Positions 55,763 through 64,000 of a DNA stretch of 64,000 nt are shown here, one piece after another. The translations under genes were made by a program, and so were the position numbers. A model generated the notes under the pieces. It had not been told where the DNA came from. It saw only the letters and a list, made by a program, of their open reading frames with translations, and searched no databases. The stretch is taken from contig NZ_CP028105.1 of assembly GCF_003019675.1 (NCBI RefSeq), positions 1,752,282 to 1,816,281 of the forward strand. The letters are read 5' to 3'. Each line of letters opens with the position of its first letter. Position 1 is the first letter of the stretch. The stretch is from Fusobacterium ulcerans. Lineage in GTDB: Bacteria; Fusobacteriota; Fusobacteriia; Fusobacteriales; Fusobacteriaceae.

Positions 55763-56341
55763 ATGACTGAGTTTGAAAAAATGATTAATGGACAGGAATA
55801 TAATACTAAGGACAAAGAACTTAGAGCATTGAGCAGCAGAGGAAAAAATTTAATCAAAGAATATAATATGCTTCTTGCTGAGGATATAAATGAGAGAGAA
55901 AAGAAGATAAAAGAAATATTGGAGAAATGCGGAAAAAATGTCAGAATTAATCAACCTTTCTATGTGGACTATGGCTGCAATATTTCAGTGGGAGATAATG
56001 TTGTAATTAATATGAACTGCACATTTTTAGATACTTCTAAAATTACAATAGGAAATAATGTATTGATAGCTCCAGATGTAAAAATATATACAGCTGTTCA
56101 TCCTTTAAGGGGAGAAGAGAGAATGATAATCAATAGTGATGGAAGTGTAAATATAAAAACAAATGCTTCTCCTGTAACGATAGGAAATGATGTGTGGATA
56201 GGAGGAGGAACTATCATAATATCTGGGGTGACAATAGGAAATAATGTTGTCATAGGAGCTGGGAGTGTAGTAACAAAATCTGTTCCAGATAATACAATAG
56301 CCTTTGGAAATCCTTGTAAAGTAATAAAAGAAAATAAGTAG
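55763..56341 (+). CDS. Sugar O-acetyltransferase, left-handed beta-helix (Maa/LacA type)
   Basis: 192 residues. The N-terminal Mac domain is EFEKMINGQEYNTKDKEL. The hexapeptide repeats run from about 75 to 185 (INQPFYVDYGCNISVGDNVVIN, TIGNNVLIAPDV, VTIGNDVWIGGGTIIISGVTIGNN). The catalytic His is in IYTAVHPL. It acetylates maltose, galactosides or similar sugars using acetyl-CoA. TTAGGAGG precedes the ATG. Confidence 0.95.
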   Translation: MTEFEKMINGQEYNTKDKELRALSSRGKNLIKEYNMLLAEDINEREKKIKEILEKCGKNVRINQPFYVDYGCNISVGDNVVINMNCTFLDTSKITIGNNVLIAPDVKIYTAVHPLRGEERMIINSDGSVNIKTNASPVTIGNDVWIGGGTIIISGVTIGNNVVIGAGSVVTKSVPDNTIAFGNPCKVIKENK

Positions 56342-56383
56342 ATGATATAAAAACTATAAAAAATTAAATAAGGAGGGAGAAAA

Positions 56384-56809
56384 ATGAGTATGGAAATGTT
56401 ACTGATGGGAATTATGGTATTTTTTTCAATAACAGCATTTGGAGAAATAGAAGCTGAGAGAATAAAATTTTCCTTTGAAGGAAAGGAAATAGTAGTATTG
56501 CTGAGAGATAACAGTGCAGCAAAAAGTTTGCTGGAGCAGCTGCCATTGACATTGAAATTTGAAAATTATGGAGGAACAGAAAAAATAAGCTATCCACCTG
56601 AAAAGTTGGATATCAGCAAAGCACCAAACAACTGTACTCCATCAGCAGGAGATTTGACATACTACGCTCCTTGGGGAAATTTAGCATTTTTCCATAAAGA
56701 TTATAGAAATTCTGATGGATTGGTACCACTTGGAAGAATTGAGACTGGAATTGAAAATCTGCAAGAAATCAATGAAAATTTTTCTGTAACAGTTGAAAGA
56801 ATAAAATAA
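56384..56809 (+). CDS. Exported cyclophilin-like-fold protein
   Basis: 141 residues with a hydrophobic N-terminal segment (MLLMGIMVFFSITAFGEIEA) that looks like a signal peptide, then a cyclophilin-like beta-barrel: NSAAKSLLEQLPLTLKFENYGGTEKISYPPEKLD and PSAGDLTYYAPWGNLAFFHKDY...GLVPLGRIE. This is the cyclophilin_like2 family, whose function is not established. GGAGGG lies before the ATG. 42 bases after the acetyltransferase gene. Confidence 0.82.
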   Translation: MSMEMLLMGIMVFFSITAFGEIEAERIKFSFEGKEIVVLLRDNSAAKSLLEQLPLTLKFENYGGTEKISYPPEKLDISKAPNNCTPSAGDLTYYAPWGNLAFFHKDYRNSDGLVPLGRIETGIENLQEINENFSVTVERIK

Positions 56810-56923
56810 CAGAAAAAGTTTATGAAAAATATATGTATATGAGCAATAATAATATGAGGGATTTATGGAAGAAAGATCGTAGGGAAATAAGAAAAAGTAT
56901 AGAGATAATGCTGAAAAATTTTT

Positions 56924-56975
56924 AAGCCCATGTTTTAGAAAAAAATTCTAAAATCTATGGGCTTTTTATATTGGA
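56924..56975. terminator. Bidirectional intrinsic terminator
   Basis: AAGCCCATGTTTTAGA and TCTAAAATCTATGGGCTT pair with a small bulge, with T-rich sequence on the right and A-rich on the left. It lies between the convergent cyclophilin-like and DUF1275 genes. Confidence 0.8.
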
Positions 56976-56982
56976 TTTTAAA

Positions 56983-57690
56983 TCATTTTATAAACTCATC
57001 AAGCTCCTTCTGTTTCTCTTCCTCCTTGATAAACATCATCAAGAAAACTAAAAGAAGTATTACACATGGAATAAGAACAGCTTTTTCTAGAAATCGATTA
57101 GTGAGAAAGTAACTTGCAACAGCACCAAAGAGAAAAAACAGAATAATTATAAAGCAAAGGAATCCTTTACCTTTTGCACTTTTATCTCTTTTTTTACGCC
57201 AGATAAAAAAATATTCAGTACCTGAACGCAAATTTCCTGTGCACATAGTTGTAGTAAGAGAACAGCCTTGAATTTTTCGAAATGCCTCAAACTGCATAGA
57301 GCATACAAAAGAAACGTTGATATTTACCAAAATATTATATTTCTGTGGGATAAAGGCATCAGCTATAAGTATTATCAGCTCAATAAGTATAATAACTTGC
57401 CGCCAGTGTATGTTGATATCTTGATTTTCTTTTTCTTGATAGTGAGACCTGACTCTTTCCACTAAAATTACAGCAAGTGCAAAAGCAATAATTGGAAAGA
57501 TATATCGTATTGCATGTTTCCATTCTCTTTGAGCTAGATAGAGAGATAAAAATATCATGTTGCCTGTTTGAGCATTAGCAAATACTTCTCCACGACAAAC
57601 ATAGGTATACAAATCTAAAAAACCGCCAGAAAAAGCAAGCAGAGCACCAAGCAGAAAAGATTCTGACATTTGTCCATGACTTTTTTTCAT
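56983..57690 (-). CDS. YoaK/DUF1275-family membrane protein
   Basis: 235 residues with about six membrane segments. GALLAFSGGFLDLYTYVCRGEVFANAQTGNMIFLSLYLA and FRKIQGCSLTTTMCTGNLRSGTEY are the conserved YoaK motifs. The family is widespread and of unknown function, possibly transport. GAGGAG precedes the ATG. It stands alone; the 275 bases to its right hold its promoter and that of the FUSC gene, with no clear hexamers. Confidence 0.88.
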   Translation of the reverse strand: MKKSHGQMSESFLLGALLAFSGGFLDLYTYVCRGEVFANAQTGNMIFLSLYLAQREWKHAIRYIFPIIAFALAVILVERVRSHYQEKENQDINIHWRQVIILIELIILIADAFIPQKYNILVNINVSFVCSMQFEAFRKIQGCSLTTTMCTGNLRSGTEYFFIWRKKRDKSAKGKGFLCFIIILFFLFGAVASYFLTNRFLEKAVLIPCVILLLVFLMMFIKEEEKQKELDEFIK

Positions 57691-57965
57691 TTAATTCATC
57701 TCCTCTTATTTTAAGGTATGAATGGGCAGTCGAACTTACAGTGAAAAGTTAAGTATCAAAGAGCTCTTTATAAAAATTATATCACAAAATAGATACTAGA
57801 TATATAAACTATTTTTAAATGAAAAATTCTGTAAAAATAAAAAAAATATATAGTAACCTTGTATCTTATAAGTTTTAAATGATTATTATAAAGAATTATA
57901 TAAAAAAGAGGAAATATGTATTATAATATAGATATGAAGAATAAAGTCTTATAAGGGTGAGTACA

Positions 57966-59951
57966 ATGAAACAGACTAAAATAAATCTATTAAAAATAAA
58001 AGAACGGTTTAAAAAAGTTTTTCCAGTTATATTTGTTTCGCTTTTCCTCTTTTTTACACTGTGGCACTTTTTTGGAATAGGTAATACTATATTGCCTCCT
58101 TTTCTAACTTTGCTGTTTTTATTCAGATATCAGGAAGATTTTAATATAAAGAAACTTTTGAGAATGTATGGAATTATATTTGTTGTAGCACTTATGGCAT
58201 TTCTGAGCAGAAGAAATCTTTTCCTTTGTGCATCTCTGAATTTTTTAGTTCCTTTTATGCTGGTGTATCTATTTACAAATAAATTTAATCCAAAAGCTTA
58301 TTATATTTATGGAATGGAATTTATCTTTTTGCAGTTCATTCCTCTTCCATTAGAAGGATTTATACTACAGTTGGGAGCTTTGCTCTATGGGGTTTCGGTT
58401 ATTACTATAGCACTGTATGTTCATTCTAAAATAATCAAGAGAAAGAGAAATTATGGTACAGTGAGAAAAGGAATGAAAAATCTCACATGTCAAATTGAAA
58501 AATTGATAAAGAATGAAGATTTTTCAACTGAAGCAGAAGAACTTATGGAAATGATGGTTCATCTGAATCAGGTTATTTACTCGACACGAAATTATAAATA
58601 TCTAGCAACTGGATATGGAAAAATCAACTATTATTTTATGGTTATTTTTCAAAGATTCCACTATTTTATGAAGTATCTATCTGAAGAAAAGCAAGAACTT
58701 AATGCAGAAGATAAGGAATATCTTCTGCATTTAAGTGAGATTTTTACTCTTGTGGGAGAAAATCTAAATGAGAAAGATAACAATTTTTTGAAAGAGAAAA
58801 TTGAAGAATTTTTAAATGGATATGATTTGAGTTTGCTTAAAGAGAGAGAAGCAATAACAGCAATATTAGACGTTTTAAAATTTATTCTCTCTGAGATAGA
58901 AAAAACTTCTAAGTATAAAACAGAAAAGAAATGGCAGCTTCCAAATCCAGTTCATAAACCTGAAAGTATAAGAGAAATATTAAAATTAGATTTGTTTCAG
59001 GTAAGATTTGCAATTCGTCTTTCAATAACTTTGTGTATAGCTTTTTCTTTTGTGCAGTATACTAAACTGGATCACTCTTACTGGTATCCAATGAGTGTAT
59101 TCTTTATGCTTATGCCTTATTCTGAGGAAAGTATTTTAAAAATAAATAATCGTATATTGGGAACAGTAATCGGACTTTTTATTGTATTCTTTATGGGAGT
59201 ATTTTTTCAGGGAACAGTGGAAAGAGGAATTCTTATAGTTCTTCTTACTTCACTGATGTATTATTCCACTCCTACTTCATGGATAATGACTATGTATAGT
59301 ACTTGTTTTGGAATGGTTCTTACAACAATGATTCTGCAAGTGGAACAGGCAGTTATTTTAAGGACAATGTATGTGGGAATGGCTGTTGTTACAGCATTTT
59401 TCATGAACTATTTTGTATTTCCGAATACAGTAAAAAGAGAATTTCAGCATAATCTAAATCAGCTCTTTGATATAGATACTAAAATAATCAAGGAAATAAC
59501 TAAAACTTTAAAGGGAAATATAGATTTTAATGTAGTTCGTGATTTGATTGTTCATTCAAATATGGTTTCCAAAGAGATAAAAACATATGTAAGCGAAAAT
59601 TTATCAGAGGGAGAAAAGGAATTTTATCTGCATCTTCTTTCAATAAATCATAAGCTTATCATGGAGATGGAGCAGCTCAATGGATATATTTACAAGAATA
59701 AATCCGATATGGATTTAGAAAACAATATGATTATTCAGGAATTGTTTAATAACTTTGAAGAAGCTATAAATGAGATACAGAAAAATTATGAGAAAAATGA
59801 GTTATCTAATTTTCCAAAATTAGACAAAGAATTAAGATTTTCTAAAAAGTTAGATGACAAACTGTATTTTAATTTTCTGGCATTTAACTGCTTGAAAACA
59901 GTGGGACATTTGACAGAATATACTTCTAAAATTCATGCAGGTTCTCATTAG
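57966..59951 (+). CDS. FUSC-family inner membrane protein
   Basis: 661 residues from the ATG at 57966 with AAGGGTGA five bases before; a GTG at 57957 is within that site. Two sets of membrane helices (about 17-155 and 345-480) flank a cytoplasmic helical region. The second set, LDLFQVRFAIRLSITLCIAFSFVQYTKLDHSYWYPMSVFFMLMP and INNRILGTVIGLFIVFFMGVFFQG, matches the FUSC domain. A long cytoplasmic tail follows. The family includes fusaric acid and aromatic acid efflux (AaeB) proteins; substrate unknown and no AaeA-like partner is present. Confidence 0.85.
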   Translation: MKQTKINLLKIKERFKKVFPVIFVSLFLFFTLWHFFGIGNTILPPFLTLLFLFRYQEDFNIKKLLRMYGIIFVVALMAFLSRRNLFLCASLNFLVPFMLVYLFTNKFNPKAYYIYGMEFIFLQFIPLPLEGFILQLGALLYGVSVITIALYVHSKIIKRKRNYGTVRKGMKNLTCQIEKLIKNEDFSTEAEELMEMMVHLNQVIYSTRNYKYLATGYGKINYYFMVIFQRFHYFMKYLSEEKQELNAEDKEYLLHLSEIFTLVGENLNEKDNNFLKEKIEEFLNGYDLSLLKEREAITAILDVLKFILSEIEKTSKYKTEKKWQLPNPVHKPESIREILKLDLFQVRFAIRLSITLCIAFSFVQYTKLDHSYWYPMSVFFMLMPYSEESILKINNRILGTVIGLFIVFFMGVFFQGTVERGILIVLLTSLMYYSTPTSWIMTMYSTCFGMVLTTMILQVEQAVILRTMYVGMAVVTAFFMNYFVFPNTVKREFQHNLNQLFDIDTKIIKEITKTLKGNIDFNVVRDLIVHSNMVSKEIKTYVSENLSEGEKEFYLHLLSINHKLIMEMEQLNGYIYKNKSDMDLENNMIIQELFNNFEEAINEIQKNYEKNELSNFPKLDKELRFSKKLDDKLYFNFLAFNCLKTVGHLTEYTSKIHAGSH

Positions 59952-60040
59952 ATTATAAAATATGGAAGTATATAAAAAATAATCTAAATAGAGTATAATA
60001 CAGATAACAGCTTCAGAGATATCAGCTTTAGGAGGAAAAT

Positions 60041-60778
60041 ATGGTAGAATTGGCAAAATATTTTGATGATTTGACTAATAGTGAAAAGATAGTTTTTAAC
60101 TATATATATAACCATCAAAAAGAAGTAATAAATATGAAAATAACTGATCTTGCCAGAGAAGCTTTGACTTCTAAAACAGTTATCATTAATATGGCGCAGA
60201 AATTAGGATTTTTAGGATATGCAGATTTTAAATATTATTTAAAAAGTGGTAATCTTCCTAAGAAAAATAAAAATAAATATGAAGAGCTAGAAGATGAATT
60301 AAAGGATAATATCCAAAAAACATTTTCTCTGGTAAATATAGAAAGTATAAAAGGGGTAATTAAAGAGATACAGAAGGCTAAAACAATTTATATAGCTGCC
60401 AGAGGAACAAGTAAATCTGTAGGTTCTCATTTGAATCATCTTTTACTTACATTAGGAATAAGATGTATATTTTTAGAAGATTATAACCTTACGTCTATAG
60501 TGAGCAGGACATTAGATATAAATGAAATGGTTATACTGATTTCACTTTCTGGAAAAACTGAAAAAATATTAGAAGTGGCTAATATAGCAAAATTAAAAAA
60601 GGCTAAAGTTATTTCAGTAACATGTTTTGATAGAAATCCTTTAAGTGATATAGCTGATTACAAACTTTATTGTGCTTCCCAAAGTTGTGATACAAAATTT
60701 AATGACAGTGTTTCAAGGATAGGAATGTTTTTAATAGTAGAAATGATAATAGCAATGTTGAAAGATAAAATGACCTAG
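60041..60778 (+). CDS. MurR/RpiR-family regulator of the alpha-glucoside genes
   Basis: 245 residues. HTH: MKITDLAREALTSKTVIINMAQKLGFLGYADFKYYL. SIS domain from about 95: AKTIYIAARGTSKSVGSHLNHLLL and MVILISLSGKTEKILEVANIAK. It directly precedes the alpha-glucoside PTS and GH4 genes and probably responds to their phosphorylated sugar. AGGAGG lies before the ATG. Its stop codon lies inside a perfect 20-base palindrome. Confidence 0.92.
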   Translation: MVELAKYFDDLTNSEKIVFNYIYNHQKEVINMKITDLAREALTSKTVIINMAQKLGFLGYADFKYYLKSGNLPKKNKNKYEELEDELKDNIQKTFSLVNIESIKGVIKEIQKAKTIYIAARGTSKSVGSHLNHLLLTLGIRCIFLEDYNLTSIVSRTLDINEMVILISLSGKTEKILEVANIAKLKKAKVISVTCFDRNPLSDIADYKLYCASQSCDTKFNDSVSRIGMFLIVEMIIAMLKDKMT

Positions 60779-60786
60779 GTCATTTT
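60767..60786. promoter_or_regulatory. Perfect 20-base palindrome over the regulator's stop codon
   Basis: AAAATGACCTAGGTCATTTT is its own reverse complement. With no loop it makes a poor terminator, so a dimeric protein site (perhaps for the RpiR protein) is likely. A related piece, GCTAGGTCAGC, follows at 60812-60822. Confidence 0.55.
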
Positions 60787-60855
60787 AAGTGACATAAGTA
60801 ATGAGATAAGTGCTAGGTCAGCTGTTTTTTGTTGTACCTGTAATATAAGTATGAT

Positions 60856-60903
60856 AACATGAAATCACTTAGGGGGAAACTAAGAGGATTTCATGTTTTT
60901 TAT
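60856..60903 (+). terminator. Terminator hairpin directly before the PTS gene
   Basis: AACATGAAATC (60856-60866) and GATTTCATGTT (60887-60897) form a perfect 11-base outer stem, with an inner CTTAG/CTAAG stem, followed by six T. The ribosome site GGGAGGG of the PTS gene begins only a few bases later, so the hairpin lies in the 5' leader and may be an attenuator rather than a plain gene end. Confidence 0.75.
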
Positions 60904-60919
60904 TTAAAAGGGAGGGAAA

Positions 60920-62473
60920 ATGTTAAAAAAATACAGCGATCAAATACAAAAATTTGGACGATCATTGTTACTGCCAATAGGAGTAATGGCACCAGTAGGA
61001 ATGATTTTGGGAATTACAGGAGCATTTGTGCAGTCATATATGATTGCTAGATTTCCAGGACTTGGTAATCCTATTATTAATACAACATTAGTGAGTTTGA
61101 GAACTATAGCTGGAACAGTTTTTGACAACATACCATTGATGTTTGCTATGGGAGTGGCATATGGTATGAGTAAAAGGGATAAGGGAATAGCAGTTTTTGC
61201 TTCTGTTCTGGGGTATCTTATTTTAATAATATCAATGAGTGTATGGTTGAGCGTAACAGGAAATATGGCAGCACCAAATGTAATGAGTCAAATGGGGCAG
61301 ATAAAGGTATTGGGTATTCAAACATTAAATATAAATGCAATGGGTGGAATAGCAGCAGGATTAGTAGCAGCATGGGCAACAGATAAATTTTATAATTTAG
61401 AACTGCCAATAGCTTTTGCATTCTTTGCTGGAAAGAAATCAGTTTCTATAATATGTATGGGAATAATGTTGGTAATTGGAATTACATTACCATTTATATG
61501 GCAATATTTTGTAACTGGCTTAACAGGACTGTCTGTTATATTTTTGAGTAAAGTCGGACCTTTTTTTACTGCTGCTGGAGAGAGATTATTTATACCATTT
61601 GGATTACATCATTTATGGAATGCTCTTTTTAGATTTACAGAAGCAGGAGGAAGTTATGTAATAGATGGAACTACTTATGTAGGAGTGGTGCCAACTATGA
61701 ATCATGTATTATTTACACTTGGACCTAATAGTGAGTATTGGGCACTTATGCCGAAACTTACTAGATTTATGGCTCAACAGCAAATGTTATGTACAATGTT
61801 TGCTTTTCCAGCAATAGCACTTGCCATGTATCATACAGCATATAAGGAAAATAAGAAAATGGTAAAAGGTTTGATGATTACATGTGTAATGACAGCATTA
61901 TTAGGAAATGTAACAGAACCCCTTGAGTTTTCATTTGTTTTTATAGCTCCATTGCTATATGTTATTTATGCTTGTATCATAGGAATTGGAGCAGTTGCAC
62001 TTTCTCTGGTAAATGTAGGAATAGGGTATATTCGTGGAACGATATTTGACTTTGCTATTTTTGGATTATTATATAAAGATACAAATTGGGTATCTTTCAT
62101 AATTGTAGGATTAATATTATCAGTAGCTACTTATTTTATATTTAAATATTTTATACTGAAATTTAATATAAAGACACCAGGTAGAGAAGATGCTCCATCA
62201 TTAGATAATACTTTAATAAAGGAAAAAAGATATAGTGAAATAGCAGATATAGTAATAGAAGGACTTGGAGGAAGAAGTAATATAGTTAATGTAGATAATT
62301 GCATTACAAGATTAAGAATAGATTTAGTAGATACAAAATTAGTAGATCAAAAAATATTAGAGAAATCAGGATATTCTGGATTATTTTTTCCACTGCCAAA
62401 ACATATACATATTGTTTATGGACCATTAGTTGAATTTGTAAGAAATGCCATAGATGATAAATTAAAGAAATAA
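60920..62473 (+). CDS. PTS alpha-glucoside-specific transporter EIICB
   Basis: 517 residues in the order IIC-IIB. IIC (about 15-415, roughly ten membrane segments) contains FGLHHLWNALFRFTEAGGSYVIDG, MTALLGNVTEPLEFSFVFIAPLLY. IIB (about 435-517) carries the phosphorylated Cys in NIVNVDNCITRLRIDL. No IIA domain is fused or encoded nearby, so a glucose-type IIA must come from elsewhere. It imports and phosphorylates an alpha-glucoside such as maltose or isomers of sucrose. GGGAGGG precedes the ATG. The GH4 hydrolase gene follows after 28 bases. Confidence 0.93.
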   Translation: MLKKYSDQIQKFGRSLLLPIGVMAPVGMILGITGAFVQSYMIARFPGLGNPIINTTLVSLRTIAGTVFDNIPLMFAMGVAYGMSKRDKGIAVFASVLGYLILIISMSVWLSVTGNMAAPNVMSQMGQIKVLGIQTLNINAMGGIAAGLVAAWATDKFYNLELPIAFAFFAGKKSVSIICMGIMLVIGITLPFIWQYFVTGLTGLSVIFLSKVGPFFTAAGERLFIPFGLHHLWNALFRFTEAGGSYVIDGTTYVGVVPTMNHVLFTLGPNSEYWALMPKLTRFMAQQQMLCTMFAFPAIALAMYHTAYKENKKMVKGLMITCVMTALLGNVTEPLEFSFVFIAPLLYVIYACIIGIGAVALSLVNVGIGYIRGTIFDFAIFGLLYKDTNWVSFIIVGLILSVATYFIFKYFILKFNIKTPGREDAPSLDNTLIKEKRYSEIADIVIEGLGGRSNIVNVDNCITRLRIDLVDTKLVDQKILEKSGYSGLFFPLPKHIHIVYGPLVEFVRNAIDDKLKK

Positions 62474-62501
62474 TAAACTGAAAATAAGGAAGGTAAAACA
62501 G

Positions 62502-63830
62502 ATGAAAAGAAAATCACATATTATAACTATAGCTGGAGCTGGAAGTGCTCGTGTACCTGCACTTTTGGGGAATTTAATAGAATATAAAGATAGATTTCCA
62601 GTAAGTAAAATAATTATGTATGATATAGACAATGAACGTATGGGACAAATGGAAGCTTATGACAGACTTGTATTAAAATGTTATTATCCAGAAGCAGAAA
62701 TTGTATTTACAACAGATGCAGAGACTGCATATTCAAAAACAGATTTCATATTTTGCCAGATGCGTGTGGGTAAGGGAGAAATGCGTAGTAATGATGAAAA
62801 AATTCCATTAAAATATGGTCTTGTAGGTCAGGAAACATGTGGACCGGGAGGGTTTTCATATGGAATGCGTTCTTTACAGGGAATGAAAGAAATGGTGGAA
62901 AAGGTTCGTTCATATTCAAAAGAAACATGGATATTGAATTATACTAATCCAGCAGCTATAGTGGCTTTGGGGTTGGATCGTATGTTTCCTGAGGATAAAA
63001 GAATATTAAATTTATGTGATCAGCCATATTCATTATTAAAATCTTATGCCAAGATATTAGAAGTGGATCAGGAAGAGCTTGTACCTAAATATTTTGGACT
63101 TAATCATTTTGGGTGGTTTACTGATTTAAAAGATAAAGCTGGAAATGATCTTTTTGAAAAATTAAGAACATATTTAAGAGATCATGATTTTCAGCCGTTT
63201 AATGCAGAGCAAAGAGCAAAATCTTGGCTGGACACTTATGTGAGAGTAAATAAATATATGAAGTTTTTTGATGAATATATTCCAACTACATATATGCAGT
63301 ATTATATGTTTGCTGATGAAATAGTAGAAGAATCTGATCCTGAATATACGAGGGCAGATGAAGCTAAAGATGGAAGAGAAAAAGAGGTGTTTGAAACTTG
63401 TAAATCGGCAGAAGGCAAAACTACTATGGAAGGTATCGAGATGCTGACAAATAGTGTATTTGGAAAATTGATGGTGGAAGTTGCAGAATCAATAGCATAT
63501 GATTTAAATAATCCTTTTGTTGTAATGGTGAAAAATAATGGACTTATAACTAATTTTCCAGCAGAAGCGATAGTGGAAGTAGATGGAACAATAGGAAAAG
63601 ATGGAGCTAAGGGAAATTATGTAGGAGAAATAAAACCATTCTATAAAGGGCTTATGGAAGGACAGTATGCTTATGAATTATTAACAGTTGAAGCTTTTAT
63701 GGAAAAAAGTTATACGAAAGCTCTTCAGGCATTAACATTAAATAGGACAGTAATAAGTCCTGTAAAAGCAAAAATGGTGTTGGATGACTTAATGAGTGTG
63801 AGCAAAGATTTCTGGGTTTTAGAAAAGTAA
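62502..63830 (+). CDS. 6-phospho-alpha-glucosidase, GH4
   Basis: 442 residues, family-typical. CGPGG (113-117), the Mn2+ ligands Cys172 (LCDQP) and His202 (FGLNHFGW) mark the 6-phospho-alpha-glucosidase branch (GlvA/MalH/AglB), which needs NAD+ and a divalent metal. The N-terminal NAD loop reads AGAGSARVPAL (11-21) where GlvA and MalH have GGGSTFTPG, an unusual change. It hydrolyses the phosphorylated disaccharide delivered by the neighbouring PTS. A terminator follows. Confidence 0.9.
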   Translation: MKRKSHIITIAGAGSARVPALLGNLIEYKDRFPVSKIIMYDIDNERMGQMEAYDRLVLKCYYPEAEIVFTTDAETAYSKTDFIFCQMRVGKGEMRSNDEKIPLKYGLVGQETCGPGGFSYGMRSLQGMKEMVEKVRSYSKETWILNYTNPAAIVALGLDRMFPEDKRILNLCDQPYSLLKSYAKILEVDQEELVPKYFGLNHFGWFTDLKDKAGNDLFEKLRTYLRDHDFQPFNAEQRAKSWLDTYVRVNKYMKFFDEYIPTTYMQYYMFADEIVEESDPEYTRADEAKDGREKEVFETCKSAEGKTTMEGIEMLTNSVFGKLMVEVAESIAYDLNNPFVVMVKNNGLITNFPAEAIVEVDGTIGKDGAKGNYVGEIKPFYKGLMEGQYAYELLTVEAFMEKSYTKALQALTLNRTVISPVKAKMVLDDLMSVSKDFWVLEK

Positions 63831-63839
63831 CATATAAAT

Positions 63840-63892
63840 AAGCTGACTATAAAGTTAGAATGATTTCTACTTATAAGTCAGCTTTTTTTTCA
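63840..63892 (+). terminator. Intrinsic terminator after the GH4 gene
   Basis: AAGCTGACTATAA and TTATAAGTCAGCTT form the stem, followed by eight T. It also faces the end of the partial minus-strand gene at 63901. Confidence 0.85.
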
Positions 63893-63900
63893 TATTTTAA

Positions 63901-64000
63901 TTATTTTTCGTAGGCTTCTAATTTTCTTACAGCTTCCCAAATTATTTCTTTAGTAACAGGGAAAGCAGATACATTTAAATCAGGAACATCTACAGCTTTT
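63901..64000 (-). CDS. C-terminal end of an unrecognised protein (truncated by the window)
   Basis: The minus strand is open from the window edge to a stop at 63901-63903 and reads KAVDVPDLNVSAFPVTKE, then IIWEAVRKLEAYEK. Codon use fits the window and the terminator beside it supports a real gene end. Too little is visible to name a family. Confidence 0.6.
   Translation of the reverse strand, partial: KAVDVPDLNVSAFPVTKEIIWEAVRKLEAYEK

Noticed and set aside
56842-56924. Small plus-strand ORF of 28 codons before the terminator at 56924
   Set aside because: There is no ribosome binding site and no recognisable sequence; it is probably chance.

Overview
The window is AT-rich, with overwhelmingly A/T third positions, intrinsic terminators, strong GGAGG-type ribosome binding sites and an L21-Prp-L27 ribosomal operon. 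Together with the amino-acid and acyl-CoA fermentation genes, IS200 and IS1182 elements and sigma-54 control, this suggests an anaerobic, amino-acid-fermenting Fusobacterium of the gut group (F. varium / F. ulcerans / F. mortiferum type). That is an inference from gene content; no marker search was possible. No tRNA, rRNA or CRISPR array was seen.

Layout. 1-495: the end of a Gfo/Idh/MocA oxidoreductase and its terminator. 503-10404 (minus): a tightly coupled eight-gene operon with five cobalamin-binding-type radical SAM enzymes, one GH3-type acyl-adenylating amide synthetase, one GNAT-like acyltransferase and one unrecognised protein. This is the strongest candidate for an undescribed pathway: it has no PKS, NRPS or visible RiPP precursor, and its first gene appears to start at a rare AUU codon. 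10749-11846: rplU-prp-rpmA with a good promoter and a structured leader. 11845-15500: a LysR regulator divergent from a threonine-synthase-like PLP enzyme and an NhaC antiporter. 15509-17268: an IS1182-family element whose transposase is split by a frameshift. 17283-21688: a beta-glucoside system (6-phospho-beta-glucosidase, PTS EIIBCA, RpiR regulator). 21938-22052: a fossil of the left end of the IS200 element found intact at 37.3-38.0 kb.

22083-25383 (minus): an XRE-HTH/methyltransferase fusion, an M20 peptidase and a two-part nucleoside-recognition (YjiH/YjiG-like) membrane pair. 25700-33352: a sigma-54 activator, then a sigma-54-driven operon for diaminopropionate ammonia-lyase, an AEC carrier, an NhaC antiporter, an M20 peptidase and a second AEC carrier. 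33473-37222: an archaeal-type phosphoglycerate-mutase-like enzyme with Thr at the nucleophile position, a DASS anion transporter and a divergent LysR. 38186-40459: an OpuC-type ABC importer. 40577-45419 (minus): AtoE carrier, BKACE beta-keto acid cleavage enzyme, a 3-hydroxyacyl dehydrogenase and their sigma-54 activator, with a good -24/-12 site. 45588-52948: LysR, YfcC carrier, M20 amidohydrolase, HpcH/HpaI aldolase and citrate (or citramalate) lyase CitDEF. 53165-57690: a third NhaC, a ProX-type editing protein, a GNAT, a hexapeptide acetyltransferase, a cyclophilin-like protein and a DUF1275 membrane protein. 57966-63830: a FUSC-family membrane protein, then an RpiR regulator, an alpha-glucoside PTS EIICB and a GH4 6-phospho-alpha-glucosidase. 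63901-64000: the C-terminal end of an unrecognised minus-strand gene.

Theme: most of the window is a row of small regulon-like units (LysR, sigma-54, RpiR or XRE controlled). Each pairs one or two transporters with one or two catabolic enzymes, as expected for a scavenger of amino acids, small acids and phosphorylated sugars. The rSAM operon at the left is the exception, because it looks biosynthetic.
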